A DNA stretch of 64,000 bases from NCBI RefSeq assembly GCF_003944795.1, contig NZ_RWBG01000001.1:806001-870000 (forward strand). The letters run 5' to 3'. A model generated the notes under the pieces. That model saw only the letters and a program-made list of their open reading frames with translations, was not told where the DNA came from and searched no databases. The stretch is from Mangrovimonas spongiae (lineage in GTDB: Bacteria > Bacteroidota > Bacteroidia > Flavobacteriales > Flavobacteriaceae). The first letter of the stretch is position 1; the number at the start of each line of letters is the position of its first letter. The translations under genes and the position numbers were made by a program. Below are positions 1 through 8,454 of this stretch, in pieces.

Positions 1-633
1 CCAAACTACAACATTACCCATTAAAGCCATGCAAGATGGTAAGTTTCCAGCAATGGCGGTAAAGTTAAAAGGTGTTACGGCATAAGTAAATCCTTCAAGT
101 GGTCTATATTCTACACGATTCCAAGCGCCGCTTGTGCTTTCTGGTTGCTCCATGTAAATTTCGGTCATGTATTGTACATTAAAACGTAAGAAATCTACAA
201 TTTCGCAAGCTGAATCAATTTCTGCTTGGTGAATATTTTTAGACTGCGCAATCATTGTTGCGGCATTCATTTTAGCGCGGTAAGGTCCGGCGATTAGCTC
301 GGCAGCCTTTAAGAAAATACCTGCGCGTTGTTGCCAAGGCATTTTAGCCCATTTTTTTCTAGCTTCTAATGCAGTAGAAATAGCCTCTTCAACATGCGTT
401 TTTTCAGCTAAATGATACGTGCCAACAACATGTTGATGGTCGTGAGGTGGCGACATAGTTCTAGTGTTTCCTGTTTCAATGTCTTTACCGTTTATATATA
501 ATGGTACGTCAACTTTACTGTTAAACATGTTTTTGTATACCGTTAAAACTTCCTCGCGTTCTGGAGATCCAGGAGCGTAAGTTTTTACTGGTTCGTTAAC
601 TGCAATTGGTACGTTAAAAAATCCGTTTGCCAT
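1..633 (-). CDS. pruA: L-glutamate gamma-semialdehyde dehydrogenase (P5C dehydrogenase), 3' part outside window
   Basis: Enzyme of proline catabolism that oxidises glutamate-gamma-semialdehyde to glutamate with NAD+. Only the first 211 codons are in the window; the reading frame runs open off the left edge. Translating from the ATG at 633 gives MANGFFNVPIAVNEPV and then an aldehyde dehydrogenase N-terminal domain with APGSPEREEVL, MPWQQRAGIFLKAAELIAGP and the TPFNFTAIAGNLP loop typical of the P5C dehydrogenase group. The catalytic Cys and Glu lie beyond the edge, so intactness cannot be judged. A TAnnTTTG promoter motif sits about 40 bases upstream. The start is clear because no other ATG lies nearby upstream in frame. 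Confidence 0.88.
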   Translation of the reverse strand, partial: MANGFFNVPIAVNEPVKTYAPGSPEREEVLTVYKNMFNSKVDVPLYINGKDIETGNTRTMSPPHDHQHVVGTYHLAEKTHVEEAISTALEARKKWAKMPWQQRAGIFLKAAELIAGPYRAKMNAATMIAQSKNIHQAEIDSACEIVDFLRFNVQYMTEIYMEQPESTSGAWNRVEYRPLEGFTYAVTPFNFTAIAGNLPSCMALMGNVVVW

Positions 634-673
634 GAGAATTTAGATTTTATTGATTTGTAATTTTTTAGCATTG

Positions 674-681
674 CAAATTTA
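674..681 (-). promoter_or_regulatory. Putative -7 promoter element of pruA
   Basis: On the minus strand the bases read TAAATTTG, a perfect match to the Bacteroidota -7 consensus TAnnTTTG, 40 bases before the pruA start codon. No convincing -33 TTTG lies at the usual spacing of about 19 bases, so the call rests on the -7 box and its position. Confidence 0.5.
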
Positions 682-777
682 ATATTTTAAAACGGGTTTG
701 CTTGCAAATTTGATTATAAAAAGGCGTTAAATATTAGAAATTTTGTAAGTTGCCATTTTTATGTTACAATATGATTT

Positions 778-1503
778 ATGTGTACAGTTACTCTTGCCCC
801 ACAGGGCCAAAACAATTTTGTTTTAACCTCTAACCGAGATGAAGCGCCTGGGCGTGATAATTTAGCGCCAACATTCTATAAAGAAGACGGTGTTAAGTTG
901 CTATATCCTAAAGACAGTTTGGCTGGAGGTACTTGGATAGGTGCTAGCGAGAAACAACGTTTAATTTGCTTGTTAAATGGAGGGTTTAATAAACATAAAA
1001 GAAAACAAACATATGGGTTAAGTCGTGGTGTGGTTGTTAAGGATTTATTGATTTGCAAAGATTTTAAAACTGAAGTAGCTAGCTATGATTTGAATGATGT
1101 AGAGCCATTTACAATAGTTTGTGTGGAATGGATTGAAACGTTGCGTTTTTTTGAACTTGTATGGGATGGCAATAAAAAACATGTAAAAGACTTACCATTG
1201 GAGCCACATATTTGGTCGTCATCTACATTGTATACTGCGTCTATGAAGCAGGAGCGCAAATTATGGTTTGAAATGTTTAAAAATGACCATGTTTTAAATA
1301 AGTTTACACTTCTTAAATTTCATAAGCATGCTGGTGACAATAATAATGATTTTGGTGTTATAATGGACAGAGGTTTTGTAAAAACAACCAGTATTACACA
1401 AGTTGAAAAATCTAATCATTTAGTAACCATGCAATATGAAGACTTACAGAAGAATACAAGTGCATTAATTGACTTTGATTGTAACTTAATTCATGAAAAA
1501 TAA
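778..1503 (+). CDS. NRDE (TANGO2) family protein
   Basis: A 241-residue member of the NRDE/TANGO2 family. The family-defining TSNRDEAPGRD motif is at about residues 17-27, and the N-terminus is MCTV, with the Cys at position 2 that the family conserves and that has been proposed as an N-terminal-nucleophile position. No signal peptide or membrane segment is visible. Homologues have been linked to heme or lipid handling in eukaryotes; the bacterial role is unsettled, so no function is assigned. The last 11 bases overlap the start of the next gene, which suggests translational coupling. Confidence 0.8.
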   Translation: MCTVTLAPQGQNNFVLTSNRDEAPGRDNLAPTFYKEDGVKLLYPKDSLAGGTWIGASEKQRLICLLNGGFNKHKRKQTYGLSRGVVVKDLLICKDFKTEVASYDLNDVEPFTIVCVEWIETLRFFELVWDGNKKHVKDLPLEPHIWSSSTLYTASMKQERKLWFEMFKNDHVLNKFTLLKFHKHAGDNNNDFGVIMDRGFVKTTSITQVEKSNHLVTMQYEDLQKNTSALIDFDCNLIHEK

Positions 1504-2488
1504 TACAGGAATTATTTTAACCCTAGCTTATCCCGAAACTATTGTTCGGCATGCCAAAGAATGGTATTCCCCTTTTTTAAAGTATCTAGGAATAGGTAAT
1601 CAAACCCATGTAAGGGCTGGGCATGCTGCATTGGTATTAATTAACAAAGAGACAGGTGTTTTAGAATATTACGATTTTGGACGCTATGTAACACCAGATG
1701 CAACGGGCCGTGTAAGAGCAAAAGACACCGATTGCGAACTGGAAAAACCTTTAAGAGCAAAGTTGGTTGATGGTAATATTGTAAACTTAAACGATATTTT
1801 AAACTATTTAGCAACGCACCCAGAATTTACACATGGTGAAGGTACATTGTATGCATCAATTTGTAAAAAGGTAAACTATGATAAAGCAAGTGAGTTTATT
1901 AAAATTATGCAGGAAAGACAGTTTATTAGGTATGCTGCTTTTATAAAAAAAGCGACTAATTGTGCGCGGTTTGTAACAGATACTTTAATTACTTCGGTTA
2001 CTGATGACGCTGTAAAAAAGCGACTTATAAAGTTGAAAAAATTTACGCCCAGTACTGTAGGTAATGTTGTTGCTGCAAACACCGAAACATATGTGTATAA
2101 AGTTGACGAAGATGGTTGTGTTCAGGTTTTTAATGGGTCGGTTAGGCAAATTAACAAAATGTGCTTTTTAGATAGATTGAAAACACATCGTGTATCTCCT
2201 ATAGGAACATTGCAGCCAAAAGGGCAAGAGTATGTTAACAATAATGCACAATGGTTGTCTGGCATAGGGTCGGGAGCTTGGTTTGAATTACATGAAAGTG
2301 ATGTAGAGCATGAATATCGCTTTAGAAGAGTTTCTCCTAATGGAACAGTAGATGTGGATGCGATTTTTATTCAGCAAGAAGAAGGTTTTCAGTATAACGA
2401 ACCTTATGCTTTTTTGTATTCTTCTAACTGTTTATATTGTCATGTTAAGCAACGTAATACCATTTATCGTTTTGATAAAAAATCTTAA
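1493..2488 (+). CDS. Conserved protein of unknown function, possibly DUF6695 family
   Basis: A 331-residue protein coupled to the NRDE gene by an 11-base overlap. It has no signal peptide or membrane segment. Around residues 37-65 lies a conserved-looking stretch (HVRAGHAALVLINKETG, then EYYDFGRY), and a Cys is found in KKATNCARFV near residue 156. A histidine followed later by a conserved cysteine is reminiscent of NlpC/P60 or DUF4105-like cysteine hydrolases, but that is inference only. I associate the sequence with DUF6695 of Flavobacteriia from memory, without certainty. It ends in a 4-base tail-to-tail overlap with apaG. Confidence 0.6.
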   Translation: MKNNTGIILTLAYPETIVRHAKEWYSPFLKYLGIGNQTHVRAGHAALVLINKETGVLEYYDFGRYVTPDATGRVRAKDTDCELEKPLRAKLVDGNIVNLNDILNYLATHPEFTHGEGTLYASICKKVNYDKASEFIKIMQERQFIRYAAFIKKATNCARFVTDTLITSVTDDAVKKRLIKLKKFTPSTVGNVVAANTETYVYKVDEDGCVQVFNGSVRQINKMCFLDRLKTHRVSPIGTLQPKGQEYVNNNAQWLSGIGSGAWFELHESDVEHEYRFRRVSPNGTVDVDAIFIQQEEGFQYNEPYAFLYSSNCLYCHVKQRNTIYRFDKKS

Positions 2489-2871
2489 TTAAGAGCAAAA
2501 GGAGTGCTTAGCTTAAAGGAAGGAATGGTGACTTGAAACTGTTTGGTAGTGGTAAGGCTTGTCATATAATAGTAGCCGCTCATGGCGCCAAAAGGTGAGG
2601 TTAAGAGGCAGCCGGAAGTGTAAATATGAGACTCGCCAGGTTTTAAAATGGGTTTTTTTCCTACAACGCCTTCACCGGAAACAATAATTTCATTATTTAA
2701 AGCATCTTTAATAACCCAATGTCTAGCAAATAACTGTACGGTGTCTTTGCTTTGGTTTTCAATAGTTATTTCGTATTCATAGGCAAATTGAATTTTATAA
2801 TCTTTATAAAATGTGCCTTCGAATGACGTATCTACCGAAATTTTTATGCCTTTTGTAACTTGTTGAACCAT
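2485..2871 (-). CDS. apaG: ApaG family protein (Co2+/Mg2+ efflux protein ApaG)
   Basis: A 128-residue single-domain ApaG protein with an immunoglobulin-like beta fold. Visible family motifs are YEYEITIENQSKDTVQL, ARHWVIKDALN, VSGEGVVGKKPILKPGE, YTSGCLLTSPFGAMSGYY and the C-terminal FQVTIPSF. In enterobacteria apaG loss affects cobalt resistance and magnesium efflux, but the molecular role is not settled, and the PDIP38/FBxo3 homologues point to protein binding. It stands alone here: its stop codon overlaps the stop of the convergent upstream gene by four bases, and the T9SS plug gene lies 90 bases upstream on the same strand. Confidence 0.93.
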   Translation of the reverse strand: MVQQVTKGIKISVDTSFEGTFYKDYKIQFAYEYEITIENQSKDTVQLFARHWVIKDALNNEIIVSGEGVVGKKPILKPGESHIYTSGCLLTSPFGAMSGYYYMTSLTTTKQFQVTIPSFKLSTPFALN

Positions 2872-2960
2872 ATAGGGTTTGGTGTAAAATCTTTTGGTGT
2901 TTAGCTAAAATAATAAAATTTATTTATTTAATAGAATTAATGCTTTTATGCCGTTTTATG

Positions 2961-4211
2961 TTAGTTGGAAATGTTAACCGAATTAGCTTCGCCAATACCA
3001 ATTAATCTGTCGTATCTTGCGCCTAAATCGCGATAATATACCAATACTTTATAATTGTTTTCGGTTTGGTAAAAGTTTCCGCCTATGCTACCTTCTTCAA
3101 GTGTGCCATTGTTGTCTATGGTAACATATTTGTAATTATAAAACCCTTGTTTTAATAAAATACTAGCTTCGTACATGCCTTCTTTGTCATTGTAATGCAT
3201 CAGGTTGCTTTCATCTGTAGCATAATTATTAAAGTTGCCGTATACATATACATTTTTACCTTTTAATTCTTTGTTAGTAAGGAGTGCAAAATGAATCCAT
3301 GCGTAATCAGCTTCAATGTCGGTGTTTTCAACATCTATAGCAGTAATAACAAAGTTTCCATTAATATCGGGGTTGTAAGTGTATGGTCTGTCTTTTCTAA
3401 TAATATTAGCAAATAAAAAGTTATTATAAAGGTTACCAAGTTCTATGTATTGTATGCCTGTGTTGGCAGCTCTAATATCTTTGTTTTCGAAGAAAAAATA
3501 CTCATTTCCCGCCCAAAAGCTAGTTTCTTTGGTGTATTTGTATATCAATTCGTTTCCTAAAGTATATTGCGGTTTTAGTCCAGATATGGCTGTGTTTAAA
3601 TTATTGTTTTGTACAATTAAGGTTTTTACGGTTTGTGTAGGATTGTTAAACCTTAAGTTGTTAGAGTTTATGGTAATGTCCACACTTTGTTTGCCATCAA
3701 TATCTTTTACATCTCTCGATCTTTTTATACTCACGCCAACATTGGCTAAATCTTCGTAAATCATAAACTTTCTAGAGAAGACTAATTCGTCATATTCATT
3801 GAATACTTTAATCATGTAGTTTCCAGAAATTTTCAAGCCTCTGGTTCTTTGGTTGGGAATGGTTAGCTTATAATGCGAATAAATTTGATAGGTGTTAAAC
3901 GAATTCTCGTAGTTTCGAATGCGTTGGTTGTCAAAACCTTCCATGAATTCGGCCCTAGCTAATACCGATGGCGTCCAATCGTAATTATAATGCTCAATTT
4001 TGTAATAATAATCATCTTCGTTACCATTTAAGGCATCAAATTCTAATACTAAAAACTCTCCCTTTTTAAGTACAGGTAGCTGGCTTTCAGGAGTATCGCC
4101 TTTAAACGTAATGGTTTTAATATAATCTGGAGGATTAACTTCTTTAACTTGAGAAAAAAGTGTATTAAAAGTAAGAACGGTAAACGTAAAAAGAATATGT
4201 TTTAGTGTCAT
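2961..4211 (-). CDS. Type IX secretion system plug protein (DUF5103)
   Basis: A 416-residue exported protein whose signal peptide is MTLKHILFTFTVLTFNTLFS followed by a Gln. The rest is beta-rich, with YKIEHYNYDWTPSVLARAEF, FNTYQIYSHYKLTIPN and a later YVYGNFNNYATDESNLMHYN repeat-like stretch, matching the family formerly called DUF5103. A member of this family was found bound as a periplasmic plug in the SprA translocon of Flavobacterium johnsoniae. An ATG at 4211 is preferred over the TTG at 4220 because it begins the signal peptide directly. It is monocistronic and divergent from the nqr operon. Confidence 0.85.
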   Translation of the reverse strand: MTLKHILFTFTVLTFNTLFSQVKEVNPPDYIKTITFKGDTPESQLPVLKKGEFLVLEFDALNGNEDDYYYKIEHYNYDWTPSVLARAEFMEGFDNQRIRNYENSFNTYQIYSHYKLTIPNQRTRGLKISGNYMIKVFNEYDELVFSRKFMIYEDLANVGVSIKRSRDVKDIDGKQSVDITINSNNLRFNNPTQTVKTLIVQNNNLNTAISGLKPQYTLGNELIYKYTKETSFWAGNEYFFFENKDIRAANTGIQYIELGNLYNNFLFANIIRKDRPYTYNPDINGNFVITAIDVENTDIEADYAWIHFALLTNKELKGKNVYVYGNFNNYATDESNLMHYNDKEGMYEASILLKQGFYNYKYVTIDNNGTLEEGSIGGNFYQTENNYKVLVYYRDLGARYDRLIGIGEANSVNISN

Positions 4212-4336
4212 TTTATACAATCAAGGTTAGTTTGTAAATATAAGCAAATTTTATGCCTAAGGCAGATTGTTTATTTAGAATTGATATAAATAAAATACTC
4301 GTGAAGTTTCTATATTATTATTTCCTATTTACTTCG

Positions 4337-4344
4337 TAAATTTG
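4337..4344 (+). promoter_or_regulatory. Putative -7 promoter element of the nqr operon
   Basis: The bases read TAAATTTG, a perfect TAnnTTTG match, 38 bases upstream of the nqrA ATG at 4382. No clear -33 TTTG is visible at the right spacing. It is the only good match in the gap between the T9SS plug gene and nqrA. Confidence 0.5.
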
Positions 4345-4381
4345 CTGCGATTTTTTGAGAACTAATATCAAAATTAAACCT

Positions 4382-5737
4382 ATGTCAAACGACATTAAGA
4401 TTAAAAAAGGTCTGGACATCAACCTAGTTGGTGAGGCTGAAAAGACTACTGAAAATGCCATAGTTAGTAATTCCTATACTATCAGACCTGAAGATTTCCA
4501 CGGCATAACTCCAAAACTTATCGCAAAAGAAGGCACCAAGGTAAAAGCTGGCGAAACTGTATTTTACAACAAAGATGTTGAAGATATGAAGTTTGTGTCT
4601 CCTGTTGCAGGTGAAGTTGTTGAGGTAGAGCGTGGTGCAAGAAGACGAATCATGGCTATTAAAATCCAAGCCGATAAAGAACAAACTGTGTTAGATCACG
4701 GGAAGTTTGATATTGCCAAGGCCAATGCCGAAAGTATTAAGGCACATTTAATGGCTTCTGGATGTTGGGTTTTTATTAAACAACGTCCATACGATGTAAT
4801 TGCCAATCCAACAAAAACACCTAAAGCTATTTTTATTTCTGGTTATGCTTCGGCACCTTTAGCTGCAGATTACGACTATGTACTGCAAGGAAAAGAAGCC
4901 GAAATGCAAGCAGCTATCGATGCTTTAGCGAAATTAACAGACGGTAAAATTCATGTTAGTGTTGGTAAAAATGCTAATTCACCTTTGGCTGGGTTAAATG
5001 GTATTACATTACATAAAGTGTCTGGGCCGCATCCATCAGGAAATGTGGGGACGCAAATAAATAAAATAGATCCTATAAACAAAGGCGAAACGGTTTGGAC
5101 TATCAACCCGCAAGATTTAATCATTATAGGTGAATTATTGTTAACAGGTAAATTTAATGCAGAACGTATGGTAGCTATGGTAGGTTCTGAAGTTAAAAAA
5201 CCACGTTACTTTAAAACCAAAATAGGTAGCGAAGTTTCTACAATGATTTATGATAACGGTATCGAAAAAGATGCTAATGCAAGAATTATTTCTGGAAATG
5301 TTTTAACAGGAACACAAATTAAACCAGATGGTGCTTTAGGATACTACAACAATACGTTAAGTGTTATTCCAGAAGGCGATGATTACGAGTTGTTTGGTTG
5401 GAATAAACCTGTTTTTGATAAAATATCAACCTCTAGAGCCATGACATTTTCTTGGTTAAACCCAAAGAAAAAGTACGATTTAAACACAAATACTAACGGT
5501 GAACACAGAGCTTTTGTGGTAACAGGAAACTACGAAGAGGTTTTCCCATTAGATATTTACCCAATGCAAATTCTAAAAGCATGTATGTATAAAGATCTAG
5601 ATGAAATGGAAGCTTTAGGTATGTACGAAGTCGCTCCTGAAGATTTTGCGCTTACAGAATTTATTTGTGTGTCTAAACAACCACATCAAAAAATTATTAG
5701 AGAAGGTCTAGACATAATGATTAAAGAAATTGGTTAA
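4382..5737 (+). CDS. nqrA: Na+-translocating NADH:quinone reductase subunit A
   Basis: Cytoplasmic-side subunit A of the six-subunit, sodium-pumping NADH:ubiquinone oxidoreductase. The protein has 451 residues, close to the family norm. It starts MSNDIKIKKGLDINLVGEA, with the biotin/lipoyl-like barrel segment (KLIAKEGTKVKAGETVFYNK, then FVSPVAGEVVEVERGARR) near residues 45-90 and SGPHPSGNVGTQINKIDP near residue 220, all typical of NqrA. The ATG at 4382 is chosen over an upstream in-frame TTG at 4355 because homologues start at MS-K-IK-GLDI. First gene of an operon that continues with nqrB after 39 bases. Confidence 0.97.
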   Translation: MSNDIKIKKGLDINLVGEAEKTTENAIVSNSYTIRPEDFHGITPKLIAKEGTKVKAGETVFYNKDVEDMKFVSPVAGEVVEVERGARRRIMAIKIQADKEQTVLDHGKFDIAKANAESIKAHLMASGCWVFIKQRPYDVIANPTKTPKAIFISGYASAPLAADYDYVLQGKEAEMQAAIDALAKLTDGKIHVSVGKNANSPLAGLNGITLHKVSGPHPSGNVGTQINKIDPINKGETVWTINPQDLIIIGELLLTGKFNAERMVAMVGSEVKKPRYFKTKIGSEVSTMIYDNGIEKDANARIISGNVLTGTQIKPDGALGYYNNTLSVIPEGDDYELFGWNKPVFDKISTSRAMTFSWLNPKKKYDLNTNTNGEHRAFVVTGNYEEVFPLDIYPMQILKACMYKDLDEMEALGMYEVAPEDFALTEFICVSKQPHQKIIREGLDIMIKEIG

Positions 5738-5776
5738 TCGTTCATTTTAATCTTTAGAATGAAAAACTTTAAATAA

Positions 5777-7003
5777 ATGAGTTTAAAAAGTAATTTACAT
5801 AAACTAAAAGAAAAGTATAAAGGTACCAAGATGGCGCCTGCGTTTAACGCGCTTCATACGTTTTTATACTTGCCTAACGAAACCACTCACGGTGGGACGC
5901 ATATTAAAGCAGCAGACGATTTAAAGCGTACTATGAATACCGTGATTATGGCATTAGTTCCATGCTTAATTTTTGGAATGTTTAATGCCGGATATCAACA
6001 TCATTTAGCTTTAGGAGACATAGAAGCTGCCAACGGATTTTTCGGAGCCACATTTTGGACTTGGGATAACTTAGTAGTAGGACTATGGAAAGTATTACCA
6101 TTAGTTATAGTGTCTTACGGTGTTGGTTTAGCTATCGAATTTTTATTCGCTGTAATTAAAGGACACGAAGTAGAAGAAGGGTATTTAGTAACAGGAATGT
6201 TAGTGCCATTAATCGTACCAGTAGATTTACCACTTTGGATGCTTGCTGTAGCAGTAGCTTTTGGTGTTGTAATAGGGAAAGAAGTCTTTGGTGGAACAGG
6301 AATGAATATTCTTAACCCAGCTTTAACGATTCGTGCATTTTTATTCTTCGCGTATCCAACATGGATGTCTGGAGATAAAGTTTGGGTTCACGGTGCAAAA
6401 GAACGCGCTAGCGAAATTGCAGCAGGAGCCAATGTCGATGCCATTTCTGGTGAAACTATTTTAGGTAGTTTGGCTCAAGGAAAAGGAACTATGAGTCATG
6501 ATTGGTTAGATATGTTCTTCGGAATAATTCCAGGCTCAGTTGGAGAAACATCAACCATCTTAATTCTGCTAGGCGGTTTATTCTTAATTTTTACCAAAAT
6601 AGGAAGCTGGAGAATTATGCTATCATCGGTAATAGGTGCTTTAGTAATGGGCTTAATTTTTAACGGTGTTGTAGATGCTGGTTGGATAACAGAAAGCAGT
6701 AAATTTTATGGGTTAATGAATACAGAATTCTGGCACCACTTATTAATTGGTGGATTTGCATTTGGAGCTGTATTTATGGCAACCGATCCAGTAACCGCTT
6801 CACAAACCAATAAAGGAAAATGGATTTACGGATTCTTAATCGGGTTTATCTCTATTTTAATTCGCGTGTTTAATCCAGCATACCCAGAAGGTGTTATGTT
6901 AGCCATCTTATTGATGAATGTATTTGCACCAACTATAGATCACTACGTGGTACAAGGTAATGTGAAGAAAAGAATGAAACGTTTAAAAGCAAAAACAGCT
7001 TAA
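5777..7003 (+). CDS. nqrB: Na+-translocating NADH:quinone reductase subunit B
   Basis: Integral membrane subunit B with about ten transmembrane helices over 408 residues. It carries a covalently bound FMN and riboflavin. The FMN attachment motif is DAISGET at residues 221-227, with Thr227 as the likely acceptor; the usual Ala before the Thr is Glu here. The helices contain LIFGMFNAGYQ, EEGYLVTGMLVPLIVP, GKEVFGGTGMNILNPAL and FMATDPVTASQTNKGKWIYG, which are NqrB/RnfD family signatures. It lies between nqrA (39 bases) and nqrC (one base), so it is clearly cotranscribed. ApbE, encoded 5 kb downstream, would attach the FMN. Confidence 0.97.
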   Translation: MSLKSNLHKLKEKYKGTKMAPAFNALHTFLYLPNETTHGGTHIKAADDLKRTMNTVIMALVPCLIFGMFNAGYQHHLALGDIEAANGFFGATFWTWDNLVVGLWKVLPLVIVSYGVGLAIEFLFAVIKGHEVEEGYLVTGMLVPLIVPVDLPLWMLAVAVAFGVVIGKEVFGGTGMNILNPALTIRAFLFFAYPTWMSGDKVWVHGAKERASEIAAGANVDAISGETILGSLAQGKGTMSHDWLDMFFGIIPGSVGETSTILILLGGLFLIFTKIGSWRIMLSSVIGALVMGLIFNGVVDAGWITESSKFYGLMNTEFWHHLLIGGFAFGAVFMATDPVTASQTNKGKWIYGFLIGFISILIRVFNPAYPEGVMLAILLMNVFAPTIDHYVVQGNVKKRMKRLKAKTA

Positions 7004-7004
7004 A

Positions 7005-7754
7005 ATGAGTAATAAAACAGATAGCAACGTATATACCGTATTATTTGCCATAGGAATGGTAATTGTAGTAGGTGCCTTGTTAGCCTTTACAGCAGCATCG
7101 CTTAAACCTACAATTACAAAAAATGTAGAGTTGGAAAAACAACAGAACATTTTATACGCTATGGGTGTAAATGAAAACGACGAAAGTAGCGCTAATTTTG
7201 TGTCTACCGATGTCGCTCCAGAATTATTTAACAAGTACATCACCAAGCAAATTGTCATTCAAGATGGTAAGGTTACAGAAAACGATGAAGCTTACTTAAT
7301 CGACATAAAAAAAGAAAAAGCAAAAGCCAAAGGCGACGCTTCTAAAAGAAGATTACCATTATTTATTGGGGAAAAAGACGGTCAGACGTTTTATATTGCT
7401 CCAATACGCGGAAAAGGGCTTTGGGATGCTGTTTGGGCATACATAGCTATGGATGAAAACATGGTGATTCAAGGCGCGTATTTCGATCATAAAGGAGAAA
7501 CACCAGGTTTAGGTGCTAATATTAAAGAACGTTACTTTATGGACGACTTTATTGGTGAGCATTTATTAGATAGCGAGGGCAATTTTAAAGGTGTTGATAT
7601 CTCTAAAAGCAATGCCGATCCATTAAATAAAGACAAAACTGATAATGAAGTAGATGCTATCGCTGGAGCAACCATTACAGGTGATGGCGTTTCAGCAATG
7701 ATTAAAAGCGATTTGTCTTTGTATGTGCCTTATTTTAAAAACTTAAATAACTAA
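7005..7754 (+). CDS. nqrC: Na+-translocating NADH:quinone reductase subunit C
   Basis: Subunit C carries the second covalent FMN of the complex on its periplasmic domain. The 249-residue protein has one N-terminal membrane helix (VYTVLFAIGMVIVVGALLAF, residues 9-28) and a soluble FMN-binding domain ending with DAIAGATITGDGVSAMI, where Thr223 is the expected phosphoester-linked residue. GLGANIKERYF and PIRGKGLWDAVWAYIAMDE are also family signatures. The start codon follows the nqrB stop after one base, and nqrD starts four bases after its stop. Confidence 0.97.
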   Translation: MSNKTDSNVYTVLFAIGMVIVVGALLAFTAASLKPTITKNVELEKQQNILYAMGVNENDESSANFVSTDVAPELFNKYITKQIVIQDGKVTENDEAYLIDIKKEKAKAKGDASKRRLPLFIGEKDGQTFYIAPIRGKGLWDAVWAYIAMDENMVIQGAYFDHKGETPGLGANIKERYFMDDFIGEHLLDSEGNFKGVDISKSNADPLNKDKTDNEVDAIAGATITGDGVSAMIKSDLSLYVPYFKNLNN

Positions 7755-7758
7755 TCTT

Positions 7759-8403
7759 ATGGGATTACTTTCTAAAAAAGACGCAAAATTAATTACAGAC
7801 CCGTTAGCAGATAACAACCCAATTACTATTCAGGTGTTAGGAATCTGTTCGGCCTTGGCTATTACGGCACAATTAAAGGCTTCTATAGTAATGTCTTTAT
7901 CTGTATTGTTTGTAATGGGAGTAGGTAACGTGGTTATTTCATTAATCCGTAACATTATTCCATCAAAGATTAGAATTATTGTTCAATTAACTGTAGTAGC
8001 AGCTTTAGTAATTATTGTAGATCAAGTACTAAAAGCCTATGCGTATTCTTTAAGTAAAGAACTTTCGGTATTTATTGGATTAATTATTACCAACTGTATT
8101 ATTATGGGACGCTTTGAAGCCTTTGCCTTAGGTAATGGCCCATGGAAATCGTTCTTAGATGGTATAGGTAATGCTTTGGGTTATGCTGTAATTCTAGTAA
8201 TAGTAGGATTCTTTAGAGAGCTGTTAGGTTCTGGTACGTTACTAGGGTTTAAAGTTTTAGGAGATCCAATTGAAAAAACAGGCGTTTATGCTATAGGTTA
8301 CGAAAATAATGGCTTTATGCTATTATCGCCAATGGCTTTAATTGTTGTAGGAATCATTATTTGGGTACAACGTAGTAGAAACAAAGATTTAATAGAAGAC
8401 TAA
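7759..8403 (+). CDS. nqrD: Na+-translocating NADH:quinone reductase subunit D
   Basis: Membrane subunit D, 214 residues with six predicted transmembrane helices. NqrD and NqrE are inverted homologues that bind an intramembrane iron-sulfur centre between them; the conserved cysteines are visible in VLGICSALAITAQLK (residue 31) and ITNCIIMGRFEAFAL (residue 111). KDLIED forms the C-terminus. It follows nqrC by four bases. A 51-base gap with a palindromic repeat separates it from nqrE, the only spacing inside the operon that is not tight apart from nqrA-nqrB. Confidence 0.96.
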   Translation: MGLLSKKDAKLITDPLADNNPITIQVLGICSALAITAQLKASIVMSLSVLFVMGVGNVVISLIRNIIPSKIRIIVQLTVVAALVIIVDQVLKAYAYSLSKELSVFIGLIITNCIIMGRFEAFALGNGPWKSFLDGIGNALGYAVILVIVGFFRELLGSGTLLGFKVLGDPIEKTGVYAIGYENNGFMLLSPMALIVVGIIIWVQRSRNKDLIED

Positions 8404-8410
8404 AATTGGC

Positions 8411-8442
8411 TTGTCATTCTGAACTTGATTCAGAATCTCATC
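8411..8442. repeat. Palindromic intergenic repeat between nqrD and nqrE
   Basis: The arms ATTCTGAA (8416-8423) and TTCAGAAT (8429-8436) form a perfect 8-bp dyad with a 5-base loop, flanked by GTC and CTCATC. This looks like the dispersed GTCATTCTGAA...TTCAGAATCTC type of repeat often seen between genes in Flavobacteriaceae. It sits inside an operon and would be transcribed as a hairpin. Only one copy was seen in the window. Confidence 0.55.
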
Positions 8443-8454
8443 AAAATATAGAAT

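Noticed and set aside
3445-3759. Plus-strand frame of 104 codons opposite the T9SS plug gene
   Set aside because: Antisense shadow of a well-supported exported protein; no domain, no promoter box and no start context.
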